Origin: Quatrionicoccus australiensis
GTDB lineage: Bacteria > Pseudomonadota > Gammaproteobacteria > Burkholderiales > Rhodocyclaceae
Assembly (NCBI RefSeq): GCF_020510425.1
Contig: NZ_JAHBAH010000001.1
Span: 868,001 to 932,000 of the forward strand
Direction: 5' to 3'
DNA: 64,000 nucleotides
Below are positions 55,167 to 64,000 of this stretch, piece after piece. How positions within the stretch are numbered: the stretch's first letter is position 1; the number at the start of each line of letters is the position of its first letter. The position numbers and the translations under genes are program-made. The notes below the pieces were generated by a model, which saw only the letters and a list, made by a program, of their open reading frames with translations, made no database searches and was not told the origin of the DNA.

Positions 55167-56396
55167 ATGACCCAAACCTCCACCCTGTCTGCTGCCGAGA
55201 TCATCGCCGGCCTGCGCGCCACCAACGCCGGGCGCAACCCGGAACTGCTGGCGATGAAATACGCCAGGATGCAGCAAAGCCCGTTCGTCTTCCTGCGCGG
55301 CGCCTGCCATTTGTTCTACGCGGCCCTGCCCGACACAGCGCTGTTCCGCCAGGCTCCGCTGACCTGGGCCTGCGGCGACCTGCATTTCGAGAATTTCGGC
55401 AGTTACAAGGGCGACAACCGGCAGATCTATTTCGACATCAACGACTACGACGAAGCCGCCCTCGCCCCCGCCAGCTGGGATCTCGTCCGGCTGCTGAGCA
55501 GCATCCGCTGCGGCGCCGACGACCTGAAACTTTCGCCCGCGGCGGCAAAGCAGGTCAGCCGTGACTGCCTCGACGCCTATTGCCGCGCGCTAAGCCGCGG
55601 CAAGCCGCGCTGGGTGGAGCGGGAAACGGCGAGCGGCATGATCAGCGAGCTGTTTGCAAAATTGCAGAACCAGAAGCGGGCCGATTTCCTCGACAAGCGG
55701 ACCAGCCTCAAGGGCAAGCATCGCCAGCTCAAACTCGACGGCATCAAGGCGCTGCCGGCAACGGCGGCAGAGCGGAAAAAGATCGAACACTTCATGCTGC
55801 AGTTTGCCGCTACCCAAAGCACGCCGAAGTTTTTCGAGGTCATCGACGTCGCCCGCCGCATTGCCGGCACCGGCAGCCTCGGCGTCGAGCGTTATGTCGT
55901 CCTGGTCGAAGGCAAGGGCTCGCCGGACAGCAATTACCTGCTCGACATCAAGGAGGCGCGGCAGTCATCGCTGAGCACAGCGCTCGCCCGCCGCGGCATC
56001 GAGCAACCCGGCTGGCCCGATGCCGCGAGCCGGATCGCCATGATCCAGCAGCGCCTGCAGGCGATCGACCACGCTTTTTTGCAGGCCATCAAACTGGATG
56101 GGCAAGCCTTCATTCTCAGGGATCTGCAACCGTCGGAAGACCGCGTCGCGATTACGGACTGGGGAAAAAAGCTGGAGCACCTGAGCGAGGTCGTCGCGAG
56201 CATGGGTGAAATACTCGCCTGGGACCAACTGCGGGCCGCCGGACGCTCGGGCTCGGCCAATGCCGATGCCTTGATCGCCTTTGCCGCAGACGACTGGCAG
56301 GACGAAATGCTGGCCGCCGCCGAGGAAATGAAGCGGCAGAATCAGGCGCAGTGGGAAATCTTTGCCAAAGCCCTGCCGGAGGGCCGCCTGGCTTGA
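55167..56396 (+). CDS. DUF2252 family protein
   Basis: From ATG 55167 the protein is 409 residues. Family motifs are MKYARMQQSPFVFLRGACHLFY, CGDLHFENFGSYKG, FDINDYDEAALAPASWDLVRLL and LILRDLQPSEDR-type FILRDLQPSE. The GDLHxxNFG and FDxNDxDE pairs resemble the catalytic and metal loops of aminoglycoside phosphotransferase/kinase folds, so a small-molecule kinase is possible. The role is unknown. The start is uncertain; 55134 is an alternative. No regulator or partner is obvious. Confidence 0.85.
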   Translation: MTQTSTLSAAEIIAGLRATNAGRNPELLAMKYARMQQSPFVFLRGACHLFYAALPDTALFRQAPLTWACGDLHFENFGSYKGDNRQIYFDINDYDEAALAPASWDLVRLLSSIRCGADDLKLSPAAAKQVSRDCLDAYCRALSRGKPRWVERETASGMISELFAKLQNQKRADFLDKRTSLKGKHRQLKLDGIKALPATAAERKKIEHFMLQFAATQSTPKFFEVIDVARRIAGTGSLGVERYVVLVEGKGSPDSNYLLDIKEARQSSLSTALARRGIEQPGWPDAASRIAMIQQRLQAIDHAFLQAIKLDGQAFILRDLQPSEDRVAITDWGKKLEHLSEVVASMGEILAWDQLRAAGRSGSANADALIAFAADDWQDEMLAAAEEMKRQNQAQWEIFAKALPEGRLA

Positions 56397-56503
56397 TGGA
56401 CACGACTCCGGCGGCCGCTTAAAATGCGCCGCCGCATGACGCAACCATGCTTCCGGCCGTGCCTTCTGTACTCGCCTGGCTCCACGATGGATACGCATAG
56501 AAC

Positions 56504-57463
56504 ATGAACGACTTCCAGAACATGGCCGACCTCGACAACGACGAAGAGACGCCGGAACGCGAGCGTGCCGGCAAGCGCTCGACCTGGATCAGTGTCGTCG
56601 TCAATGTACTTCTCACCCTCTGCCAGGTCATTGCCGGCTTCATTTCCGGCTCGCAGGGTCTGATCGCCGACGGCATCCACTCGCTGTCCGACCTAGTTGC
56701 CGACTTTGTCGTGCTGCTTGCCATCCACCACAGCAAGAAGGAGGCGGACGACGATCACCATTACGGTCACCAGCGCTATGAAAACGCCGCCTCGCTTGTT
56801 CTCGGCAGCCTGTTGCTGGCAGTCGGCGGCGGCATGATCTGGGCCGCAGCACACAAGCTGCAGACCCCGGAAAGCATCCCGACCGTGCATGTCATTGCCC
56901 TGTGGGTTGCGCTCGGCGCCCTGCTCGCCAAGGAACTGCTCTTTCGCTACATGCTGGCGGTGGCCGAGCGCGTGCGTTCCAGCATGCTCGTTGCCAATGC
57001 CTGGCACGCCCGCTCCGACGCCGCCTCGTCGCTGGTCGTCGCGCTCGGCATCGGCGGCAACCTGCTCGGCTTTCCGCTGCTCGACCCGATTGCCGCACTG
57101 ATCGTCGGCTTCATGGTCGCGCGCATGGGCTGGAGCTTCACCTGGAATGCGCTGCATGACCTGACCGACCGCGCCGCCACCGAGGAACAGGTGGCCGGCA
57201 TCGCTGCCGAAATCCTCGCCACGCCCGGCGTACTCGGCCTGCACGACCTGAAGACGCGCAAGACAGGCGACATGATCCTGGCCGATGTGCATCTCGAAAT
57301 CGATGGCCAACTGACGGTCACCGAAGGCCACGACATCGCGCACCACGCCCGCCTCAACGTCATGGCACGGCATCCGGTGCTTTACCTGATGACGCATGTC
57401 GATCCGGCGCCTGGCACTACGAAAACTGCCGATATTTGCGTGTCGACCGCTGAGCGGGCGTAA
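56504..57463 (+). CDS. Cation diffusion facilitator (CDF) metal exporter
   Basis: The 319-residue protein has about six membrane helices. The metal sites appear as DGIHSLSDLVADF (HxxxD in helix 2) and HARSDAASSLVVALG (HxxxD in helix 5). A His-containing stretch DDDHHYGHQRYENAA and a cytoplasmic dimer domain follow (THVDPAPG). The N-terminal extension is acidic. It exports divalent cations (Zn, Fe, Co or Mn) using the proton gradient; the HxxxD pairs fit Zn-type transport but do not prove it. Its last codons contain GTCGACCGCT, part of the dispersed 10-mer. Confidence 0.9.
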   Translation: MNDFQNMADLDNDEETPERERAGKRSTWISVVVNVLLTLCQVIAGFISGSQGLIADGIHSLSDLVADFVVLLAIHHSKKEADDDHHYGHQRYENAASLVLGSLLLAVGGGMIWAAAHKLQTPESIPTVHVIALWVALGALLAKELLFRYMLAVAERVRSSMLVANAWHARSDAASSLVVALGIGGNLLGFPLLDPIAALIVGFMVARMGWSFTWNALHDLTDRAATEEQVAGIAAEILATPGVLGLHDLKTRKTGDMILADVHLEIDGQLTVTEGHDIAHHARLNVMARHPVLYLMTHVDPAPGTTKTADICVSTAERA

Positions 57464-57471
57464 CTGCCTGC

Positions 57472-59472
57472 TTAAAAGCGGGCGGTAAGTTTCAGCCGGA
57501 AACTGCGTCCCAGTTGCGGCATGCGGTCGCGCTCACCGGCCAGCGTGGTATCGAGCGCCACCGGGTCGGCATAATGGTGGTCGAACAGGTTGTAGATGCC
57601 CAGTGCGACATCCCAGGCCTGGCCAACCGGCCGATACGTCAGGTTGAGATTGGCCACGCCGTAGGCGGCCACCCAGCCACCGTCCTTGCCGGTTCTGCGC
57701 CGGCTCAGCATCTGCCCTTCCAGACCGGCCAGCCAGCCGCTCGCCCCCAGGGGCAGCGCCAGATTGGCATGCAGGACATGCCGCGGCACGTTTTCCAGCG
57801 TACCGCCGCTCAGGCGCATCTGCTGCAAGGTGTAGCCAGCCCGCAACTGGGCATTGCCCGGCCAGCGCTGCTGGAACTCCAGCTCCAGGCCGCGCCCGTC
57901 GATCGTGGGGTAATTGACGTAATGCCCGCTGCTTGCGGCAATACCGATCAGGTCCTGCAAGCGGGAAAAATACAGCGAGCTGCTGAACCGACTGTTCGGA
58001 CCGAGCCGCTGATCCCACGAGAACTCCAGGGAACGCATGCGCTCCGGCTGTAATTCGGGATTGCCAAAGGCGAAGGTCGCCGGCAGGTAATACTTCTGGA
58101 ACACCGTCGGATCGCTGAAGGCCGTGGCGTAAAGCATCTTGAAAATGCCGCCGCGTTCGTTCTGATGCACCAGCCCGAGGCGCGGACTCCAGTGTGCGGC
58201 GGTCGTCGAGGACTTGTCGAGGCGCGTACCGAGGGTCAGATAGGTCGCCGTACCGACGAGTATTTCGTCCTGCAGATAAAGGCTGCCTTGTTCGCTCTGC
58301 CGCCGGTCATTCAGGCAGGCTTGCGTACCGACGCCAAAACAGCCGTAGCCCTGATCGTCGTTGATCTGATCCTGCCGCACGTTCGCCTTGTACTCGATCC
58401 CGGCAATCCAGCGATGCCCCTGCCAGGCGGTGCTCAACAGCCGGCTTTCCCAGCCCCACCACTGGCCGGTGGCACGATCGCGGTTGAGCACCCGCGGCGG
58501 ATAATCGTAGGGAAAATCGCCCTTGTATTCGTACTGTCCGGCATAGAGACGCGTATGCAGGGAAGTCGCACGGCTCAGTTGCCAGTCCTTGCCGACTTCG
58601 GCCAGCGTGTAGTTGTCGGCCTCCCGGTGGGCACCGTCGTTGTACAGGGTTTCGAAGGAACCGGTCGGTACCGACCGGTCGCGTACCGAGTGAATCAGCG
58701 TCGCCCGCCAGTCTTCGCTGCGATAACGCAGAAAGAACTTGCCGGTATTCTCACCGCCGACCCCGCGCAAGGTCGAGTCATAGCCCGCCGCGGCATTTTC
58801 CGGCAAATCCAGAGGTCGACCGTTGAGACTGCTCCCGGTATAGGAAAGGAGAAAATCTCCGCCCGATTCGCTGCGTTTTCCCCAGCTGATCCGCCCTTCG
58901 CCAGCCCGACCGCTGCCGGCGCTGGCCGACATTTCCATTCCCTGCAGGCTGCTGCCGGCCCGGGTCACGACATTGATCACGCCCAGCGCGGAGTCGCCAC
59001 CATAAACCGAGGCACTCGGCCCGCGGATGACTTCGATTTGTTCGATCAAATCGATGTCGACCGGAAAGGCGCTATCCACCGCGGCACTGCCGTAGATGTT
59101 TTCATTGACGGCAATGCCGTCGACCAGCAACTGCATCCGGTTGCGGTAATCGCCAGGCGCGGCAATGCCGCGCACGCCAACGTAGTCATAGGTGTGATCG
59201 CTGCTCACGGTGTAACCGTTCAGACTGCGCAAGGCATCGGCCAGGGTACGCCAGCCAAAGGTGCGGATATCGGCACGCGTCAGCAAGGAAACCGCCGACG
59301 GCGTGAATTCGGCGTTAACGGCAAATTTCGGGGTCTGGATAACCGGCATCCGGAGCAGTTCCTCGAACGGCAAGTCGACCAGATCTTCCGACTGCGCCCA
59401 GACGGACCCGCCCCCGTTCAATAGCGAGAGGAAACCGGCAGTCCATAACAACAGTGCTGGCTTCAGCTGCAA
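57472..59472 (-). CDS. TonB-dependent outer-membrane receptor
   Basis: The start is TTG 59472, with AAGGAG seven bases upstream and a good signal peptide right after it ([25 protein letters not shown]). This gives 666 residues and overlaps the kinase stop by 10 bp. The plug domain is at about residues 50-170 ([61 protein letters not shown]), then a 22-strand-type barrel ending in Phe. A Cys pair lies in an extracellular-type loop ([15 protein letters not shown]). The ligand is unknown. It is the last gene of the receptor/YfiR/kinase operon. Confidence 0.9.
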   Translation of the reverse strand: MQLKPALLLWTAGFLSLLNGGGSVWAQSEDLVDLPFEELLRMPVIQTPKFAVNAEFTPSAVSLLTRADIRTFGWRTLADALRSLNGYTVSSDHTYDYVGVRGIAAPGDYRNRMQLLVDGIAVNENIYGSAAVDSAFPVDIDLIEQIEVIRGPSASVYGGDSALGVINVVTRAGSSLQGMEMSASAGSGRAGEGRISWGKRSESGGDFLLSYTGSSLNGRPLDLPENAAAGYDSTLRGVGGENTGKFFLRYRSEDWRATLIHSVRDRSVPTGSFETLYNDGAHREADNYTLAEVGKDWQLSRATSLHTRLYAGQYEYKGDFPYDYPPRVLNRDRATGQWWGWESRLLSTAWQGHRWIAGIEYKANVRQDQINDDQGYGCFGVGTQACLNDRRQSEQGSLYLQDEILVGTATYLTLGTRLDKSSTTAAHWSPRLGLVHQNERGGIFKMLYATAFSDPTVFQKYYLPATFAFGNPELQPERMRSLEFSWDQRLGPNSRFSSSLYFSRLQDLIGIAASSGHYVNYPTIDGRGLELEFQQRWPGNAQLRAGYTLQQMRLSGGTLENVPRHVLHANLALPLGASGWLAGLEGQMLSRRRTGKDGGWVAAYGVANLNLTYRPVGQAWDVALGIYNLFDHHYADPVALDTTLAGERDRMPQLGRSFRLKLTARF

Positions 59473-61454
59473 ATGCCTACTCCTTCCGTCTCGACCTTTT
59501 CCATGCGCCCGGCACGCAGCCATTTGAGCAACGTGGCATACAGCACGGCAGGATCGACCGGCTTGGCAACGAAGTCATTCATGCCGGCATCCAGGCATAC
59601 TGCCTGATCCTCGAGGAAGGCATTGGCGGTCATCGCGATGATCGGCAGCGTGGCGCCAGTCGGCAGGCCGCGAATCTGGCGGGTTGCGGCAACCCCGTCC
59701 ATTACCGGCATCATCATGTCCATCAGGACCAGATCATAGCCGCCAGCCTTGATCATTTCGAACGCCTGTACGCCATCCTCGGCAACATCGACCACAAAGC
59801 CCAGTGCCTGCTGCAGCAACTCAAGCGCCACTTCCTGATTCACCCAGTCATCTTCGGCCAGCAAGATCCGGGTACCGACAAATTCGCTACGCAGCAGTTG
59901 CTCGGCATCAACGCCGGCAAGCGGCGGCAAGCTCGCCTCGCGGGGCGAATCGGGCAGCACAGGCAGGCGAATGGCAAAAGAGAAGACGCTGCCAACCCCA
60001 GGCGTACTCGCCACCTGTACTGTCCCGCCCATCAATTGCACCAAACGCTGACAAATTGGCAGACCAAGGCCGGTGCCACCGAATTTTCGCGTCATCGAGC
60101 CATCAGCCTGCTCGAAGGGATTGAAGATCTTCTGCAGCGCCTCCGGCTTTATGCCGATCCCGGTGTCGCGCACCGAAAAACCGACCAGAACCTCGCCGGC
60201 AAGCTCTTCCTGGAACTGGATGGAAAGCACGATACTGCCGCGCTCGGTGAACTTGATTGCGTTGCTGACCAGGTTGAGCAATATCTGCTGCAGACGCAGG
60301 GGATCACCCAGCAACTGGCGACTCGCCAGACGGGGATCGACATCGTGGGTGAGTCGCAGCGCGGCAGCTTCGGCCTTCGAAACGATCAGACTGTCGAGAT
60401 TGGACAGCAGCGTTTCGATCGAGAACGGCGTCCGCTCGATGGCCATCCGTTCGGCATCGATTTTCGACAGGTCGAGAATGTCGTTGAGCAGGCTCAGCAG
60501 ATGATTGGCGGCGTTGGAAATCTTGCCCAGCTTGTCGAGCTGCCCGGCATCCTGATTATTGCGGCCAAGCATGTAGGAAAGGCCGATGATGGCATTCATC
60601 GGCGTGCGCAATTCGTGACTCATGTTGGCAAGGAAGGTGCTCTTGGCACGATTGGCCGCTTCGGCGCCCTCCTTGGCCACGGACAGGGCCTGGGTACGCT
60701 GCTGGACGGTCTCCTCGAGGTGCTCGCGGTACTTGGCCAGCTCCTGATGCCGATCGGCAATTTCGCCCAGCATGGTATTGAATGCATCGGCCAGCTGACC
60801 GACTTCGTCATTCGAGTATTTGTCCGCGCGTTTCGAATAGTCCTTCGACTCAGCAACCCGCCGCGCCGTTTCGGTCAGGGAACCAAGCGCGGCCAGCAAG
60901 GAAACCTGCATGCGCTTGGCAATCAGGAAAGCGGCGACAAAGGCGACAAACAAGCCAACCAGGAAGAGCAAGGCATTCCAGCCGATCTCCTGCCAGACCT
61001 TGCCCAGACTTGCAGTCAACGCGACGGAGCCGACGATGCCATCGCGCGTACGGATCGGCACGACCACGGTGATCGAAGAAAAATCACGGTAGGCCGTCGG
61101 CACGTCATGAACCCGTTCGCCCAGCCCGACCTGCTCCAGCGGCAAACTGCCGCCACGATCGAAGTGGTAGCTGAAAGTATCGCGCAATCCGAGCAGGCGG
61201 GCGGCCTGGATGTCCGGATGCTGCTGCAGGGAGCTGAACAGACGCTCGGCGCCAGGCATATCCTGAAACTCGACAACCGCCGATGCATTGAAGGCAATCA
61301 CTTCGGCCATCGAAAAAAGCTCATTCTGCTTGCTTGCGCGCCGTTGCTCGATCTCGAGCCCGATCGACATCAGGAAGGTCAACAAAAGGCCCACCCCGAC
61401 CGAGGTCGCGATGATCAGCGCCAGACGATGGCGGATGGTCTTGATCTGCATCAT
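59463..61454 (-). CDS. Hybrid sensor histidine kinase (CHASE8-like, HAMP, HisKA, HATPase, REC)
   Basis: The 663-residue protein has helices near residues 12-32 and 160-180 around a CHASE8-like periplasmic domain ([33 protein letters not shown]). HAMP, a coiled coil, HisKA with His280 ([11 protein letters not shown]), HATPase ([31 protein letters not shown]) and a receiver with Asp579 ([12 protein letters not shown]) follow. There is no Hpt or output domain. It overlaps yfiR by 4 bp and the receptor gene by 10 bp, so all are expressed together. Confidence 0.93.
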   Translation of the reverse strand: MMQIKTIRHRLALIIATSVGVGLLLTFLMSIGLEIEQRRASKQNELFSMAEVIAFNASAVVEFQDMPGAERLFSSLQQHPDIQAARLLGLRDTFSYHFDRGGSLPLEQVGLGERVHDVPTAYRDFSSITVVVPIRTRDGIVGSVALTASLGKVWQEIGWNALLFLVGLFVAFVAAFLIAKRMQVSLLAALGSLTETARRVAESKDYSKRADKYSNDEVGQLADAFNTMLGEIADRHQELAKYREHLEETVQQRTQALSVAKEGAEAANRAKSTFLANMSHELRTPMNAIIGLSYMLGRNNQDAGQLDKLGKISNAANHLLSLLNDILDLSKIDAERMAIERTPFSIETLLSNLDSLIVSKAEAAALRLTHDVDPRLASRQLLGDPLRLQQILLNLVSNAIKFTERGSIVLSIQFQEELAGEVLVGFSVRDTGIGIKPEALQKIFNPFEQADGSMTRKFGGTGLGLPICQRLVQLMGGTVQVASTPGVGSVFSFAIRLPVLPDSPREASLPPLAGVDAEQLLRSEFVGTRILLAEDDWVNQEVALELLQQALGFVVDVAEDGVQAFEMIKAGGYDLVLMDMMMPVMDGVAATRQIRGLPTGATLPIIAMTANAFLEDQAVCLDAGMNDFVAKPVDPAVLYATLLKWLRAGRMEKVETEGVGICS

Positions 61455-61993
61455 TTCGCCGCTCCGATCACGACTCGGGCCAGTCGCATCAATTGCGAAC
61501 TGGGCTTCAGACCGGCTGCACTGACGGCCGCCACATTGATATCGAACTGCAAACGTCCCTCAGCCCTGACCAGGGCGATGGCACCGCCCTGACGTGTGAA
61601 TATCTCGGCATCGCTGACGGTCAGTACCGACAAGCGCTCCACCCAGCGCAAGACGGCGCCGTAGCGCGCTTCTTCGCTTTCGGGAATGAACAGCAGCTGA
61701 CAATCGCCCATCTGGTCCGGCCCGGTTACCCGCCGTATGCGCAACTCCCGCCCGGCAATGCTGCGCGTCTCGTAGGGCGCCAGATAGCCGCCGAGGGTAT
61801 CACGGCCGAACAGGCAGATCGTTGCCGTCGGCGTCGCTTCCGGCCAATCGACATATTTCAGGAAATTGACCAGGTAGGCAGCCTTGAGCTGACTTTCGTT
61901 ATTGGCCTGGGGGTATGCATGCCCCCACGGCTGCAAGGCCAGCAGGAGCAGCAAGAACAGGCGCGAGGAAAGTGAATGCCAGCGAGCAGCCAT
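61451..61993 (-). CDS. YfiR-family (DUF4154) periplasmic protein
   Basis: The 180-residue protein has a signal peptide ([19 protein letters not shown]) and the YfiR pattern: [74 protein letters not shown]. In Pseudomonas YfiR represses the cyclase YfiN in the periplasm. Here the downstream membrane partner with a CHASE8-type sensor (the YfiN-like sensor type) is a kinase, so YfiR probably gates the kinase. It has only one Cys after the signal, so the disulfide known in YfiR may be absent. It begins 9 bp after the first receptor gene. Confidence 0.9.
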   Translation of the reverse strand: MAARWHSLSSRLFLLLLLALQPWGHAYPQANNESQLKAAYLVNFLKYVDWPEATPTATICLFGRDTLGGYLAPYETRSIAGRELRIRRVTGPDQMGDCQLLFIPESEEARYGAVLRWVERLSVLTVSDAEIFTRQGGAIALVRAEGRLQFDINVAAVSAAGLKPSSQLMRLARVVIGAAK

Positions 61994-62002
61994 GATGTCC
62001 GG

Positions 62003-64000
62003 TCAGAACTTCCAGCGCGTCGAAAGAAACAGCGAGGGACCAACCTTGACCGGCACCGAGGCAACATAGTCGGAAACGTATTCAATACGCGTCGGGCCGA
62101 CCAGATTGCGGCCGCTGAGCACAACTTCGAAATCCTTGCCGAGCTTCTGGGCGTAACGCAAATCGAGCGTCAGATAGCCGGGCACCTTGATCATCTCGGT
62201 ATAGGGCGCATTCAGGCGCTGGTAACCAGCGGAGGCACGCAACCAGGCATCAAACTGCCGGTCCGGTGCAATATTCCACTGCGAGCGAAGTGAGCCATGA
62301 TGATGCGGCGTGCTCTGTTCGGTCTGTTTACCATCGGCCTGAACGACCGGATCGGTAGCCTCATCCATCTGGATCCGCGTCCATGCATACGACAACTGCA
62401 GGCGCCAGACCGGCAGCACCTGCCAGTCGGCGCTCAGTTCGGCACCGCTGACCCAGCCCGCAGAGCAATTGCAGATATTGACGTTCTGGATAACGTTCGG
62501 AAAGCCGCTGGCATCAAGCCCCCCCCGCTCAGACGAAATACGGTCGCTATAACGGTAACGGTAAACCGAGGCGTCGATATTGAAACCGGACGACAACTGG
62601 GTCCGATAACCCAGTTCAAGACCTTCCATCTTTTCCGCCCGAAGCGTCTGCGTCCCGGCAACGACACGGGTAAAAACCGAGGCCCCCCCGGGCTGAAAAT
62701 TAGTCCACATCGTGACATTGTTTTCGCCCTGCGACGGCATGCGCGGCGCCCGGGCATACTTCGCCCACAGCGTATCAACCCGTGATGGCGTCCAGATCAG
62801 CGTCGCACTGGGCGCGAAGGTACTGCCTCCGATATTGGTATTGTCCCAGCGCGCGCCAAGCCCCAACTGGAGTTTCTCGGGAATCAGCGTCCAGTCGTCC
62901 TGCACGAAGACCCCGCTGGTACGCTGCGTGACATCGTGATTACGCAGGGAAATCAGGCTGCCCGGCGTCTGCGCGCTGCTCGACGAAGTCCGGTGACTGA
63001 AACCCCAAAGCACATCATGGCTTGCAAAGGTATAACGCCCCTGATAATCGAGATCATAGGTTTTGCGCTCTTCGCGAAAGTATTTTTCCAGCTCGATTGA
63101 CGATGAGTTCAGCGAAAGCTGCAACGATGACTCGATACCTGCTGCAGTCAGCCAGCGATAACGACCGGCCAGCACCTGGCTGGCATCGGATTGCCGACTG
63201 TTCTCGGTGAATACACCGCCCGGCGCTACCGGCACCCGGATCAGATCGCCCAGCGCCGAACGCGTCGCATTGAACCACACCGCCAGATCGCTGCCACCGC
63301 CCAGTCGGTGATCGAGGCGCATGTCGAAAAGGCTGCTCTCGAGGCGATCCTCGCTATCAGTCCCCGTCGCGAATTGTTTCGAAGGCTCGGCATGGCGCCC
63401 CTGCACAGAAGCCCGCCAGGTCGTGTTTTCACTGAGCGCGCCGCCATAGCGACCATACAGACCGAGCTTGCCCTGGGTGCCGATGCTCGTTTCGACAAAA
63501 CCACCCGCCTGCTGCGCCGAGTGCTTGCTGATGATGTTGATCACGCCATTGACCGCATTGACGCCCCAGATCGCTGCGCCGGGGCCGCGAATGACTTCGA
63601 TCCGCTCGATATCGTTGAGCGCGATGACGTCGTGCTCCCACATCACCCCGGAAAACGTCTGGTGATAGATGCTGCGACCATCGACCAGCACCTGCAGTTT
63701 ATTGGCAAAACGGCCGTTGAAACCACGTGCCGTCACCGCATAGCGGCCATTGTCGATCTGCGCGACCTCGATGCCGGGCACCATGCGCAGCACATCAGGC
63801 AAAGCCTGCGCACCGGAACGGGCAATATCATCCGCCGAGATCACGAACGCGGCAGCCGGCACACTGGCCAGGCTCTGCGTTTTGCGCGCAACCGAGGTGA
63901 TCTCGGTTTTGGTCAGGTCTTCGAGACTGAGCTCTTCGACCAGGTCCGCGCACCACCCCGCTGTCGCCCCCCCCATCTGGAATGCAACCAGAAACGCAGC
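62003..64000 (-). CDS. TonB-dependent receptor (5' end beyond the right edge)
   Basis: The frame stays open to the window end; the visible start AAFLVAFQMGGATAGWCADL is the end of a signal peptide, so only a few N-terminal residues are missing. The segment LVEELSLEDLTKTEITSVARKTQSLASVPAAAFVIS is typical of receptors linked to YfiR/kinase loci. The plug (RSGAQALPDVLRMVPGIEV, IERIEVIRGPGAAIWGVNAVNGVINIISK) and a full barrel ending in WKF follow. A CNC motif sits in a loop (NICNCSAGW). The ligand is unknown. It is the first visible gene of the operon. Confidence 0.92.
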   Translation of the reverse strand, partial: AAFLVAFQMGGATAGWCADLVEELSLEDLTKTEITSVARKTQSLASVPAAAFVISADDIARSGAQALPDVLRMVPGIEVAQIDNGRYAVTARGFNGRFANKLQVLVDGRSIYHQTFSGVMWEHDVIALNDIERIEVIRGPGAAIWGVNAVNGVINIISKHSAQQAGGFVETSIGTQGKLGLYGRYGGALSENTTWRASVQGRHAEPSKQFATGTDSEDRLESSLFDMRLDHRLGGGSDLAVWFNATRSALGDLIRVPVAPGGVFTENSRQSDASQVLAGRYRWLTAAGIESSLQLSLNSSSIELEKYFREERKTYDLDYQGRYTFASHDVLWGFSHRTSSSSAQTPGSLISLRNHDVTQRTSGVFVQDDWTLIPEKLQLGLGARWDNTNIGGSTFAPSATLIWTPSRVDTLWAKYARAPRMPSQGENNVTMWTNFQPGGASVFTRVVAGTQTLRAEKMEGLELGYRTQLSSGFNIDASVYRYRYSDRISSERGGLDASGFPNVIQNVNICNCSAGWVSGAELSADWQVLPVWRLQLSYAWTRIQMDEATDPVVQADGKQTEQSTPHHHGSLRSQWNIAPDRQFDAWLRASAGYQRLNAPYTEMIKVPGYLTLDLRYAQKLGKDFEVVLSGRNLVGPTRIEYVSDYVASVPVKVGPSLFLSTRWKF

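Overview
The window is a GC-rich, gene-dense stretch of a Gram-negative chromosome. The gene set points to a betaproteobacterium, most likely a Rhodocyclales member (Dechloromonas/Azonexus-like). That placement is inference from remembered gene content: etfBA next to an acyl-CoA dehydrogenase, a FimV-like protein, an aat-bpt pair, an rsx/rnf operon, many c-di-GMP proteins and TonB receptors. I see no rRNA, tRNA, CRISPR array, phage gene or transposase. Nearly all the DNA is coding, with short spacers and many ATGA stop/start overlaps.

Layout. 1-5.1 kb: a minus-strand run of etfB, etfA, a CbiM-like membrane protein, a FimV-like protein and the start of an acyl-CoA dehydrogenase, facing a TetR gene with two palindromic operators. 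5.1-10 kb: an Mla-like lipid ABC transporter (auxiliary lipoprotein, MCE protein, ATPase, STAS-permease) behind ppx. 10-14.2 kb: prpE, a receiver/degenerate-GGDEF protein and acuI. 14.3-23.2 kb: an NlpC/P60 hydrolase; an Fbp-type iron transporter split around an ankyrin gene, with fbpB and fbpC diverging from a 30-bp promoter gap; then aat, bpt and three envelope genes. 23.2-23.9 kb: the only long non-coding stretch, holding a MITE-like element and a dispersed repeat. 23.9-30.9 kb: a periplasmic binding protein overlapping a hybrid kinase, a MaoC-like protein, kup and a PilJ-GGDEF protein. 31-35.6 kb: a split MacAB-TolC type efflux operon. 35.7-42 kb: pyrD and rsxABCDGE. 42.2-46.8 kb: two c-di-GMP proteins and a dihaem peroxidase, inserted between rsx and nth. 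46.9-53.3 kb: nth, FIST, DUF1841, a FecR-domain protein, an ODP/MBL protein, a lone GspE/PilB ATPase and a cysteine-repeat protein. 53.3-57.5 kb: TauE/SafE, LysR, DUF2252 and a CDF transporter. 57.5-64 kb: a minus-strand operon of TonB receptor, YfiR, hybrid kinase and a second TonB receptor.

Themes. Signalling is prominent: one intact GGDEF-EAL protein, two intact GGDEF proteins, one degenerate GGDEF protein, one YfiR and two hybrid kinases. Redox and membrane-energy genes are also prominent (ETF, Rsx/Rnf, peroxidase, ODP). The strongest unexplained sequence signal is an over-represented 10-mer, AGCGGTCGAC, which in places forms long perfect palindromes between genes. The most system-like locus is the receptor/YfiR/kinase/receptor operon at the right edge.
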